From assembly GCA_947377425.1 (NCBI GenBank), contig CANCFZ010000004.1, positions 1 to 31,460 of the forward strand: DNA of 31,460 bases. The letters run 5' to 3'. The first letter of the stretch is position 1; each line of letters opens with the position of its first letter. Below, piece by piece: positions 17,226-24,208 of this stretch. Below the pieces are notes generated by a model, which was not told the origin of the DNA, did no database searches, and saw only the letters and a list, made by a program, of their open reading frames with translations. The translations under genes were made by a program, and so were the position numbers. This DNA is from Flavobacteriaceae bacterium (lineage in GTDB: Bacteria; Bacteroidota; Bacteroidia; Flavobacteriales; Flavobacteriaceae).

Positions 17226-17573
17226 TTATTTTTGTTTAATTTCGTGATCGACATTCATGTGAAGCAATGCATTTGCTTTTTCTTTAAGAGTTGCTGTTAC
17301 GCTTTCCATTTTTCCTTCTACTAAACCTTCTAGTTCGGCAGCTTTGTTTTTTAGCAATTTGGCTTCTTTGTTAACGCTTTTTCTAAAATCTTTAGCTTCT
17401 TTGCTCATTTTTTTCTTTAGGTCTTTAGCCATTTTTTCGGCTCCACCTGCAATTTTGTTTCTGGTTTTAGTTCCTTTTCTTGGTGCGAATAAAACGCCTA
17501 AAGTTGCTCCTGCTAATGCTCCTAATACTAAAGAGCCCACAATTTTTCCTGTGCTTTTTGTTGAATTGTCCAT
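17226..17573 (-). CDS. YtxH domain-containing protein
   Basis: 115 residues. The N-terminus has the YtxH signature: a glycine-rich membrane segment (IVGSLVLGALAGATLGVLFAP) directly followed by RKGTKTRNKI. The rest is a long lysine-rich amphipathic helix (MAKDLKKKMSKEAKDFRKS). YtxH proteins are small membrane-anchored proteins often induced by general stress; their biochemical function is not known. It lies 24 bases after the outer-membrane barrel gene and one base before the coiled-coil lipoprotein, so it is clearly in an operon. Confidence 0.88.
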   Translation of the reverse strand: MDNSTKSTGKIVGSLVLGALAGATLGVLFAPRKGTKTRNKIAGGAEKMAKDLKKKMSKEAKDFRKSVNKEAKLLKNKAAELEGLVEGKMESVTATLKEKANALLHMNVDHEIKQK

Positions 17574-17597
17574 TTTGTATTTATTTATAATTAATTA

Positions 17598-18251
17598 TTA
17601 AAATCTAAAACCTACTGTGGCTTGATACCACATGTTTTTATATCTTGGAGTTGTTGATGTTCCGTCGCCATTGTTGTTTTGAACATCCCAGCCTGCTCTT
17701 AAACCAATTATTAAATGATCCATATTTAAATCGGCACCACCTGTAAAACAAAACGTATTTTTACGAATGTTGTCATTAGTATAGGTTTGTTCTTGTGTAG
17801 AGGTTATTGTTCCGCCAGTAAAATCGTCTTTTTGTTTCATCAAATACGAAAATTGAGGTCCAAATACTAACGATACATATTCAATTGGTTTGAACGCTAC
17901 TAATATAGGAACGTCAAGATAATCTGTAGTTCTAGTCATAGTATAAGAACTACCTAAAAATGTACCAGACGATTTATAACCTTTCTGAGAAAACAATACT
18001 TCGGGTTGAATTCCGAAATATTTCCCTATTGGAATGGTCACAAATCCACCACCTGCTAAACCAAATTTGGCATCGGCTACAAAGTTTTCTCCTTGAGAGT
18101 CATAAACATTAGAATAGTTTGTACCAATTTTTAATCCGAAGAATAGTTTTTCGCGATTGTCGGTTCTAGAGGTTGTTGTAGTTTCCGATTGTGCGTAAGA
18201 ACCCGTAACTGCTAAAGTTACCATTGCGATCATTATGATTGCTTTTTTCAT
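17598..18251 (-). CDS. Outer-membrane beta-barrel (porin family) protein
   Basis: 217 residues with a cleavable signal peptide (MKKAIIMIAMVTLAVTGSYAQ). The mature part has alternating amphipathic strands of a small outer-membrane barrel: KLFFGLKIGTNYSNVYD, FGLAGGGFVTIPIG, FGIQPEVLFSQKGYK, YLDVPILVAFKP, YVSLVFGPQFSYL and GLRAGWDVQNN, ending in the aromatic C-terminus ATVGFRF. This is the PorT-like/OMP_b-brl_2 pattern, common in Bacteroidota. Such proteins are usually of unknown function. It lies second in the operon. Confidence 0.88.
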   Translation of the reverse strand: MKKAIIMIAMVTLAVTGSYAQSETTTTSRTDNREKLFFGLKIGTNYSNVYDSQGENFVADAKFGLAGGGFVTIPIGKYFGIQPEVLFSQKGYKSSGTFLGSSYTMTRTTDYLDVPILVAFKPIEYVSLVFGPQFSYLMKQKDDFTGGTITSTQEQTYTNDNIRKNTFCFTGGADLNMDHLIIGLRAGWDVQNNNGDGTSTTPRYKNMWYQATVGFRF

Positions 18252-18286
18252 TTTTTTTGTTTTTAAAGTTATATGCGTATTATTAA

Positions 18287-18445
18287 TTATTTCATTATGC
18301 TTTTACCGCTTATTATTCTTAATAATATTGCTACAATAGCAATTACCAGTAAAATGTGAATTAAACCACCAGTGTTATAGACGAAAAATCCCATTGCCCA
18401 AAAAATGACAAGAAGCACTGCTATTAAATAAAGTAAATTGTTCAT
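18287..18445 (-). CDS. Lmo0937-type small membrane protein
   Basis: 52 residues with two hydrophobic helices: NNLLYLIAVLLVIFWAMGFF, then after YNTGG the helix LIHILLVIAIVAILLRII. The motif WAxGFFVYNTGGLIHILLVIAI is the recognisable signature of the Lmo0937 family, small integral membrane proteins often found with stress genes. The start ATG (complement at 18443-18445) gives the usual MNNLLYLIA N-terminus; an upstream start at 18484 would add 13 hydrophilic residues. It is the first gene of the operon. A CATCTTTG close to the -7 consensus lies on the minus strand at 18482-18489. Confidence 0.85.
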   Translation of the reverse strand: MNNLLYLIAVLLVIFWAMGFFVYNTGGLIHILLVIAIVAILLRIISGKSIMK

Positions 18446-18540
18446 GGTATTTGTTTTAATGTTACTTGTATTATTACAGTACAAAGATGGTTTTGATTCG
18501 ATGGAAATGTGTTACACAATGTGCAGTATAAATTACATAA

Positions 18541-18900
18541 ATGCCACACGGATTTTTTTGCACAAAAGAGGATTTGCCACCAAGACGCTAAGTTTTTGAT
18601 TTAGAATTCAGGCTAAAAAACTAAAATTTCAAGCTATGAGGTTATAATTTTAAGCTAAAAGCTATTAATTATAAGCTATGAGGTTATAATCATAGTGAGT
18701 ATCCTTATGCACAAAGGTTTTATAAAAAAAAAACACATCCTAACAACAAGCACTTTAAGAAGTATTTATCACAAGAACCATTACATAAATTTTACGGAAA
18801 GTACCACCGTCGTTCCATTGGAGGTTTCTGGAAGAAATCGAAGAAATTGAAGTGACAAATAAAAAGACGCTTTGAATGATTGGCAGATTATTTTTATATA
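18541..18900. other. Gene-free AT-rich stretch with relic-like repeats
   Basis: No convincing gene is present. The sequence GCCACCAAGACGCTAAG (18578-18594) recalls the decayed CACCAAGACAC-type repeats seen in many bacterial genomes. Two copies of an 18-base direct repeat follow (listed separately). The small reading frames here have no start context or composition typical of genes. Confidence 0.5.
18631..18690. repeat. Pair of 18-bp direct repeats
   Basis: AAGCTATGAGGTTATAAT occurs at 18631-18648 and again at 18673-18690, identical, with a 42-base period. The spacer contains TAAGCTAAAAGCTATTAATTA, which shares the AAGCTA word, so the stretch looks like a short decayed tandem array. Confidence 0.85.
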
Positions 18901-18907
18901 TTTGAAA

Positions 18908-18990
18908 AAGCGAAATAAACATTCGCTTGTACACTCAAATTGGAGTAGTTTGGCGAATGTTTGTTGCGGATATAAAGAGTTGGCAGTAAT
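18908..18990. repeat. attC-like nested inverted repeat upstream of the orphan gene
   Basis: AAACATTCGC (18917-18926) pairs perfectly with GCGAATGTTT (18953-18962). Concentric inside, ACTC (18933-18936) pairs with GAGT (18943-18946), leaving internal loops. An alternative hairpin, AAGCGAA (18908-18914) with TTCGCTT (18922-18928), excludes the first. Directly after comes GTTGCGGATATAAAGAGTTG, then GCAGTAATTTT, which recalls a motif often seen before accessory genes in Bacteroidota (G-TTGGCGGCAATTTT after a NAATGTTTGTT arm). An imperfect folded site next to a single gene is how integron attC sites look, but no integrase is in the window. Confidence 0.4.
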
Positions 18991-19020
18991 TTTCGAAAAA
19001 CTTCGTAAAAAAAACAAACA

Positions 19021-19650
19021 ATGCAAGAATCAAACTTTATTATTCGAAGAGGCTTAACAGATAACGTATCTAGAGAATTGATTATAAATCCAAATTTTTT
19101 AAAGTTCGAAAATAAAGATCGTGTAAATAATTCTTTTACATCTTTTGAGAAAAACCAAATTGAAGAATATCGTTTTGGAGTTAAATGGATGAGATACTAT
19201 TTTACTTTTGGGCGTGAATATATAATTGAAGTTAAAAATTCAAATAAAGAAATATTAAAAATCAATTTCAAAACATATTTTGGGCGAAAGAAAAAAGAAT
19301 ATCACAATTTATGCAATCAAATCCTCTCAGCATTATGGGACAATTACTTTGAAGAACTCGTTAAAAGTTATATTGAAAAACATGAACGTGGCGAAGAATT
19401 TAATATTGGAGAAGTTAGTTTTCTTACAGAAGGAATTATTATTGAAACCAATTCTTCAATCAAGCTTAAAAAAGCTCTAATTTCTTGGGAGAAAGTAAGA
19501 ACAAAAACTTATGTTACATATTTTGCAATTTATGCAGTGGACAAAGCAGTCGAAACAAATCGTGGTTACAACTATCTCAATGATTGGAATACAACTGTTT
19601 TAAGAAATGTTATAACTAGTTTGTTGAAAATGAAAAATATTAAAGAATAA
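19021..19650 (+). CDS. Orphan protein of unrecognised family
   Basis: 209 residues with no signal peptide or membrane segment, so it is probably cytoplasmic. I do not recognise the family. The sequence shows a beta-rich first half (YYFTFGREYIIEVKNSNKEI, then LKINFKTYFG), a helix with WDNYFEELVKSYIEKHERGE, then a second beta stretch (NIGEVSFLTEGIIIETNSSI) and a final helix (NTTVLRNVITSLLKM). A repeated strand-strand-helix build could indicate two PH-like domains, but this is only an impression. It starts 58 bases after the attC-like hairpin and is followed by a decayed gene on the opposite strand. Its position, lack of operon partners and flanking debris suggest accessory cargo. Confidence 0.65.
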   Translation: MQESNFIIRRGLTDNVSRELIINPNFLKFENKDRVNNSFTSFEKNQIEEYRFGVKWMRYYFTFGREYIIEVKNSNKEILKINFKTYFGRKKKEYHNLCNQILSALWDNYFEELVKSYIEKHERGEEFNIGEVSFLTEGIIIETNSSIKLKKALISWEKVRTKTYVTYFAIYAVDKAVETNRGYNYLNDWNTTVLRNVITSLLKMKNIKE

Positions 19651-19662
19651 AATTTACTTTTT

Positions 19663-20046
19663 TTACGCAGAAACGTGTTCTTTGATTCCAATTATTGGCT
19701 CAAAATCTTTTGCTTCCTAACTCGTTACTTTCTTGCGTGTTAGGATTTGTAGGGAATATTTCCATCAATCTCATAGAAGCATTATTATAATCTTCTCCTG
19801 TTTTTAATACTTACCAGTTCATAGTTATAGCTATTTATAGTTTAAGATTGCAATATCAAAAGCAATGGTTTCTAAATTAATTTTATCATATTCTTTGTGA
19901 GTTCCAAACTAAATTACATAACATTTGGATATTTTTCGGTGTACTATAAAATTGTTTGTTTGGTGCTCCGTATAAAGCTAAACGTCTTTTGCTTCATTCC
20001 GAAAAGCAATTGGTCGATGCCGTTTTTAGGGTTTAGTTTAATTTGT
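19663..20046 (-). pseudogene. Decayed gene directly downstream of purM
   Basis: Translating the minus strand in changing frames gives protein-like pieces in consistent order: NIKQIKLNPKNGIDQLLFGM and KQK near the purM end, then after a frameshift LYGAPNKQFYSTPKNIQ, then EKYPNVM, then KEYDKINLETIAFDIAILNY, then GEDYNNASMRLMEIFPTNPN with TQESNELGSKRF, and finally DFEPIIGIKEHVSA before a stop at 19663-19665. Every piece ends in a frameshift or stop. The opening LNPKNGIDQLLFGMKQKDV...LYGAPNK recalls small I-x-FGM-type proteins such as some immunity proteins, but the family is not identified. The pieces may come from one gene or two. No intact start codon is seen; the remnant abuts the purM stop. 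Confidence 0.6.
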
Positions 20047-21225
20047 TTAATATTCAAAAGTTCCGTATTCTGATTTTATAGTAAGTCTTTTGTTTTCACT
20101 TGCTTCTACTCTACCCACAATTTGAGCATCAACTCCAAAGGATTTTGAAATTTCAATAATATCATTTGCAATTTCTTTAGGAACATACAATTCCATTCGG
20201 TGACCGCAGTTGAATACTTGATACATTTCTTTCCAATTGGTTTTAGATTGCTCTTGAATCAATTGAAACAAAGGTGGCACTGGAAATAAATTATCTTTAA
20301 TCACATGAATAGTATCCACAAAATGCAATACTTTAGTTTGTGCTCCACCAGAACAATGCACCATTCCGTGAATATCATTAGAAGAATATTTATCTAAAAT
20401 AGATTTGATGATTGGAGCATAAGTTCGCGTTGGAGAAAGCACTAATTTTCCGGCATCAATTGGAGAATTTTCAACTGCATCAGTAAGTTTCACATTACCA
20501 GAATACACTAAATCTTTAGGAACTGAACTATCAAAACTTTCTGGGAATTTTTCGGATAAATAATGTGCAAAAACATCATGACGTGCTGATGTTAAACCGT
20601 TACTTCCCATTCCGCCATTATAGCTTTTCTCATATTTGGCTTGACCAGAAGACGACAAACCTACAATAACATCGCCAGCTTTTATATTAGCATTATCTAT
20701 AACTTTAGAACGTTTCATTCGAGCAGTAACTGTGGAATCTACAATGATTGTTCTAACTAAATCTCCAACATCGGCAGTTTCGCCTCCAGTTGAATGAATG
20801 GTTACACCAAAGGTTTTTAATTCTGAAATTAATTCTTCTGTTCCGTTAATGATTGCAGAAATAACTTCGGCTGGAATTAGATTTTTGTTTCTACCAATTG
20901 TAGACGATAGTAGAATATTATCGGTTGCTCCAACACACAATAAATCATCGATATTCATGATTAAAGCATCTTGAGCAATACCTTTCCAAACTGAAATATC
21001 GCCAGTTTCTTTCCAATACATATAGGCTAAAGACGACTTGGTACCAGCACCATCGGCGTGCATGATTAAGCAATACTCTTCGTTATTCGTTAAATAATCG
21101 GGAACGATTTTGCAAAATGCTTTAGGAAATAAGCCTTTATCAATATTCTTGATGGCATTGTGAACATCTTCTTTAGATGCAGAAACTCCGCGCATGGCGT
21201 AGCGTTGGCTATTATCAGAATTCAT
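20047..21225 (-). CDS. purM: Phosphoribosylformylglycinamidine cyclo-ligase (AIR synthase)
   Basis: 392 residues, the length usual for the Bacteroidota branch of PurM. It closes the imidazole ring of FGAM to give AIR with ATP, the step right after PurL. Recognisable segments are HADGAGTKSSLAYMYWKETG (ATP and substrate loop), DALIMNIDDLLCVGATDNIL, STGGETADVGDLVRTI, VIVGLSSSGQAKYE and a C-terminal QVFNCGHRMELYVP, the family's F-N-x-G-H-x-M-type motif. Start MNSDNSQRYAMRGVSASKED fits the family. A -7-like TATCTTTG lies on the minus strand at 21275-21282. The gene runs directly into a decayed gene at its 3' end, with no visible terminator between. Confidence 0.95.
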   Translation of the reverse strand: MNSDNSQRYAMRGVSASKEDVHNAIKNIDKGLFPKAFCKIVPDYLTNNEEYCLIMHADGAGTKSSLAYMYWKETGDISVWKGIAQDALIMNIDDLLCVGATDNILLSSTIGRNKNLIPAEVISAIINGTEELISELKTFGVTIHSTGGETADVGDLVRTIIVDSTVTARMKRSKVIDNANIKAGDVIVGLSSSGQAKYEKSYNGGMGSNGLTSARHDVFAHYLSEKFPESFDSSVPKDLVYSGNVKLTDAVENSPIDAGKLVLSPTRTYAPIIKSILDKYSSNDIHGMVHCSGGAQTKVLHFVDTIHVIKDNLFPVPPLFQLIQEQSKTNWKEMYQVFNCGHRMELYVPKEIANDIIEISKSFGVDAQIVGRVEASENKRLTIKSEYGTFEY

Positions 21226-21274
21226 TTGTTGTAGTTAGTTGCCCATTGACAAGCTCTGGGTAAATGTTGTTTGG

Positions 21275-21282
21275 CAAAGATA
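21275..21282 (-). promoter_or_regulatory. Putative -7 box of purM
   Basis: On the minus strand the sequence is TATCTTTG, a full match to TAnnTTTG, about 50 bases upstream of the purM start. No -33 TTG is found at the standard spacing. Confidence 0.45.
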
Positions 21283-21318
21283 ATTCAAAGAATATAAATT
21301 GTAGTATTTGATTGGTAT

Positions 21319-21750
21319 TTATATTTTAATTTTATAAACTCCAGTTTGAGCATCTTGTGTATATGTAAATCCTATAACCTCAACTTTTTCAATAAAGTAA
21401 TTTTCAAAACATTTAGTTGAACTCTTATATACTTTAGTTTGAATAGGAATTATTACTGTATTATTCAATTTAATGAAGGTAGTAAAGGTGCCTTCCGTCC
21501 ATGCTGGAGAAATCCCAATTACATTATAATTATTTTCAGAAAAAAACGAATAATTGAACGAAGTCGAATTTGGTGTTGTCACCTGCAATTGTGCTTGTGT
21601 ATAAGTTCCGTTGGTAAAAACATTTTCGTTAGTTGAAGCATCTATTATTTCAACTCTGAAATTTGGAGGTCCAGTTGAAGCTTCTCCGCAAGGTTTTTCG
21701 CAAGAATACAATAATAAAATAAAAGCAAAAAGGAAACTATTTTTTTTCAT
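21319..21750 (-). CDS. Small lipoprotein of unknown function
   Basis: 143 residues. The signal MKKNSFLFAFILLLYSC ends in a lipobox (LYSC, Cys17). The mature part is beta-rich (FRVEIIDASTNENVFTNGTY, NYSFFSENNYNVIGIS, FTTFIKLNNTVIIPIQTKVY) and contains two further cysteines (CEKPCGE, KCFENYF). I do not recognise the family; similar small lipoproteins of Flavobacteriaceae describe themselves only as hypothetical. Its start lies 3 bases downstream of the stop of the OmpA gene at 21754, so it is the last member of that operon. Confidence 0.78.
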   Translation of the reverse strand: MKKNSFLFAFILLLYSCEKPCGEASTGPPNFRVEIIDASTNENVFTNGTYTQAQLQVTTPNSTSFNYSFFSENNYNVIGISPAWTEGTFTTFIKLNNTVIIPIQTKVYKSSTKCFENYFIEKVEVIGFTYTQDAQTGVYKIKI

Positions 21751-21753
21751 AAG

Positions 21754-22533
21754 TTAGTTTTCAATTATTAAAATCTCTACTCGTCGATTTTCGTCTTCTT
21801 CAAGAGAATTCTTTTCTGGAATGGGATGAATTGGTCTTGAAACACCATATCCTTTAAAAGTCAATCGTTTTCTATCTATTTTGTTTAATATTAAAAAATT
21901 ATAGATTGCTTTGGCTCTAGCAGTAGAGACGGCATCAAACTCACTTGGCAATTTACAACAAATGTGTCCTTGAATTTCAATTTTTAGTTTAGGATTGTCG
22001 TTCATCACGCACAATAAATCATATAAAACAGGTTGAGATTTAGGTACAATTTTAGCCGAATTGTTATAAAAGTAAAAGTTAGGTAACTTAATTAAATCGC
22101 CTTTTTTGGAAGCGTTAACTTGTTCTTTTAGTCTTTCTTCAGAAGATTTTTCAAGTATTATTTCTTTCTTTTCTTGAAAAATAATGGTTACTCTTCGATT
22201 TTCTTCTTGCACTTTAGATTGTTCAAAGTCTTCGCCAAAACCACGAATTTCAATATCTTTTTTGACGTCAATTTTACTTGCTTTTAAGAAATCACAAACC
22301 GTGTAAACTCGTTTGAGTGCCAAAGTATCGTTATAGCTGTTCGCTCCTTTCCAATCACAAAAACCATATAGTTTGATTACCTCATAATCTTTTCCTTCTG
22401 CAATCCAAGAGTTTATTTTCTTTACAGCTTCATCATTCAAATCGTATTTATCAAAATCAAAATATACATTGAGTTTCTCTTGTGCGTGAACACAAAGTGA
22501 AATCATAAATAGTATAATCAGATACTGTTTCAT
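21754..22533 (-). CDS. Double OmpA-domain protein, copy 2
   Basis: 259 residues with signal peptide MKQYLIILFMISLCVHAQ. Two OmpA-like units are visible. The N-terminal one runs over residues 22-120 (NVYFDFDKYDLNDEAVKKIN, LYGFCDWKGAN, NRRVTIIF). The C-terminal one covers about 155-257 (FYFYNNSAKIVPKSQPVLYD, IEIQGHICC, TARAKAIYNFL, NRRVEILI). The C-terminal unit has GHICC where classical OmpA domains have GHTD, so the acidic residue that contacts peptidoglycan is replaced by cysteine. It is probably periplasmic or outer-membrane associated. It is closely related to the gene just upstream (6 bases apart) by tandem duplication. Confidence 0.88.
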   Translation of the reverse strand: MKQYLIILFMISLCVHAQEKLNVYFDFDKYDLNDEAVKKINSWIAEGKDYEVIKLYGFCDWKGANSYNDTLALKRVYTVCDFLKASKIDVKKDIEIRGFGEDFEQSKVQEENRRVTIIFQEKKEIILEKSSEERLKEQVNASKKGDLIKLPNFYFYNNSAKIVPKSQPVLYDLLCVMNDNPKLKIEIQGHICCKLPSEFDAVSTARAKAIYNFLILNKIDRKRLTFKGYGVSRPIHPIPEKNSLEEDENRRVEILIIEN

Positions 22534-22539
22534 TAGATT

Positions 22540-23394
22540 TTATTTATCCAAAATCATTATCTCGACTCTTCTGTTTCTAGCGGCTTCAAATTCGCTTTTT
22601 TCTGGAATTGGAAACTTAGGTTTTGAAACGCCAAATCCTTTTGTTTGGATTCTTTTTTCTCCTATGCCTTCCGAAAGCAATATTCTTTTTACTTGTTTGG
22701 CGCGCTCTAACGATAAATTTCTTGCATCTTTTGGCATGCAACAAATATGTCCTTGTATTTCAATTTTCAACTTAGGAAAGTCATTCATCACCAAAATCAA
22801 TTCATCAATCGCTCGTTTTGAAGTTTGCATAATAGCAAACGTATTGATATAAAAATTAACCTCATTCAATCGGATTAGTGTTCCTTTTCTAGACAATTTT
22901 ATCTTATCTTCTAAAGTTGCATTTTCAGGAAAATTCATAGTTTCTTCTTCAATAGGAACAATTTCCTCAGGAACTACCTCTTTAGTATTGATGCCTAATA
23001 TTTCATTTTCACGAGCTAAATCTTTTGGAAGAATGTAGTAAATAATTACTTTTCGATTCTCGGCTTTATTCTTTGATTGATTAAAATTCTCGCCAAAGCT
23101 TCTACTTTTAAAATCTTCGCGAATTTTGACTTTATCTTTTATCTTATTAAAAATATAATCGACACGTTTTTTAGCCAAAGAATCATTAAAACCGTTACTT
23201 CCTATTTCGTCGGTATAGCCATTTATAGCAACTATTTTACAGTCTTTATTAGCAATAATCCAATCTTGTAGTTTTTTGTTTTCGGTTTTGGAAACATCAA
23301 ATTTATTGCTGTCAAAAAAAACAGAAAACTGTTCTTGTGCCTTTGCCGTTTGAAAGAAAAGGAAAAGCAAAGTGTATTGTAGTAATTTCTTCAT
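22540..23394 (-). CDS. Double OmpA-domain protein, copy 1
   Basis: 284 residues. The signal peptide is MKKLLQYTLLFLFFQTAKAQ (start chosen at 23392-23394; an ATG two codons earlier is possible). As in its neighbour, there are two OmpA-like units: residues about 22-125 (SVFFDSNKFDVSKTENKKLQ, INGYTDEIGSNGFNDSLAKK, NRKVIIYYI) and about 180-282 (VNFYINTFAIMQTSKRAIDE, IEIQGHICCMP, LSLERAKQVKRILL, NRRVEIMIL). The C-terminal unit again has GHICC instead of GHTD. A Glu/Pro-rich linker (EEVVPEEIVPIEEE-like) joins the two units and is longer than in the other copy. It is first in an operon of three. A -7-like TAATTTTG lies on the minus strand at 23435-23442. Confidence 0.88.
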   Translation of the reverse strand: MKKLLQYTLLFLFFQTAKAQEQFSVFFDSNKFDVSKTENKKLQDWIIANKDCKIVAINGYTDEIGSNGFNDSLAKKRVDYIFNKIKDKVKIREDFKSRSFGENFNQSKNKAENRKVIIYYILPKDLARENEILGINTKEVVPEEIVPIEEETMNFPENATLEDKIKLSRKGTLIRLNEVNFYINTFAIMQTSKRAIDELILVMNDFPKLKIEIQGHICCMPKDARNLSLERAKQVKRILLSEGIGEKRIQTKGFGVSKPKFPIPEKSEFEAARNRRVEIMILDK

Positions 23395-23450
23395 ATTCAT
23401 AGAACGAAGTTACGGAAAATATATTTTGTAGAAGCAAAATTAGTTTCAAT

Positions 23451-23484
23451 AAAAAGCCTGCTTAAAAATTTCAAGCAGGCTTTT
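23451..23484. terminator. Strong symmetric hairpin (terminator-like)
   Basis: AAAAGCCTGCTT pairs perfectly with AAGCAGGCTTTT around AAAAATTTC, with T runs on both strands. It lies upstream of the OmpA operon and upstream of DUF1697, in a divergent region with no obvious gene to terminate. Confidence 0.7.
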
Positions 23485-23500
23485 CTATTCTCTATATTCT
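23484..23500. repeat. Left copy of a 17-bp inverted repeat flanking DUF1697
   Basis: TCTATTCTCTATATTCT is the reverse complement of AGAATATAGAGAATAGA at 24221-24237. The pair brackets the DUF1697 gene. The sequence is low complexity, so chance or microsatellite behaviour is possible. Confidence 0.7.
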
Positions 23501-23619
23501 CAAAAAACTATATCTTAAACAACAATTCTTTGTATTAAGTTAATGAAGTTCTAATTTATCGCAGTATTTACGGATAACTTCAAAGTATAATTTCTATGAG
23601 TATTACTAATTAAAGAGCT

Positions 23620-23627
23620 TATATTTG
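23620..23627 (+). promoter_or_regulatory. Putative -7 box of the DUF1697 gene
   Basis: TATATTTG fits TAnnTTTG, 41 bases before the ATG. The predicted transcript start near 23634 would make the leader consist almost entirely of the palindromic repeat at 23641. Confidence 0.45.
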
Positions 23628-23640
23628 TAACTATTAATCT

Positions 23641-23670
23641 AGAAATCCCGTTGGGATGATATATCGGTAT
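23641..23670. repeat. REP-like element forming the DUF1697 translation start region
   Basis: ATCCCGTTGGGAT (23645-23657) is a palindrome with a 3-base centre, followed by GATATATCGGTA. The whole resembles a dispersed Bacteroidota intergenic repeat of the type TCCCGTAGGGA...ATATTGGTAG, recalled from memory. The gene's ATG (23669-23671) sits at its very end. Confidence 0.6.
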
Positions 23671-24208
23671 GAAACACTTAGCACTTTTGAGAGGAATTAA
23701 CGTCTCGGGACATAATATGATTAAAATGGAGGCATTAAAAACTTCCTTGGAAGCCATTGGTTTTACAAATGTGGTGACTTATATTCAATCTGGAAATGTG
23801 TTTATAGAAACCGATGAAGAAAGTGGTTTTAGTGTGGGTTTCAAAATTAAACAGGAGATTTATAAGACGTTTGGGCATGAGGTTCCTGTGATTGTAATTG
23901 GGAAGCAAGATTTGGAATTGTGCTTGAAGAATAATCCGTTTTTAAAGGATAAGCAGGTTGATACTAAAAAGTTGTATGTTGCTTTTTTATCGAAAGAGAT
24001 GAGTAGTTCGGCTATAAATGAGTTAAAGATTAGTCAGTTTAAGCCAGATGAGGCAGTGGTTGATGGGAATCGGATTTTTATTAAATATGATTTAGGTGCG
24101 GGAAAGACGCGGTTGGATCAGAAGTATATTGAGAAGAAATTGAATGTAGTGGCAACGATGCGGAATTGGAATACGGTCAATAAGTTGTTGGAAATGTTTG
24201 ATTTGTAG
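23669..24208 (+). CDS. DUF1697 domain-containing protein
   Basis: 179 residues, the full family length. The N-terminal ALLRGINVSGHNMIKMEAL and the following VVTYIQSGNVFIETDE are the two hallmark motifs of DUF1697, and the C-terminal TMRNWNTVNKLLEM is its usual ending. The protein has no signal peptide and is presumably cytoplasmic; the family has no assigned function. The start is fixed by the family motif five residues in. Codon use is richer in TTG and AAG than in most neighbouring genes (visible from about 23860 on), and the gene is bracketed by short inverted repeats, so horizontal acquisition is possible. Confidence 0.93.
   Translation: MKHLALLRGINVSGHNMIKMEALKTSLEAIGFTNVVTYIQSGNVFIETDEESGFSVGFKIKQEIYKTFGHEVPVIVIGKQDLELCLKNNPFLKDKQVDTKKLYVAFLSKEMSSSAINELKISQFKPDEAVVDGNRIFIKYDLGAGKTRLDQKYIEKKLNVVATMRNWNTVNKLLEMFDL

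Noticed and set aside
18541..19020. A CRISPR array in the gene-free stretch.
   Set aside because: Only two copies of one short repeat exist, with a 24-base spacer and no cas genes in the window.
18872..19057. A 61-codon plus-strand reading frame spanning the attC-like hairpin.
   Set aside because: It reads through the inverted repeat and overlaps the better-supported orphan gene; its composition and start context do not look like a gene.
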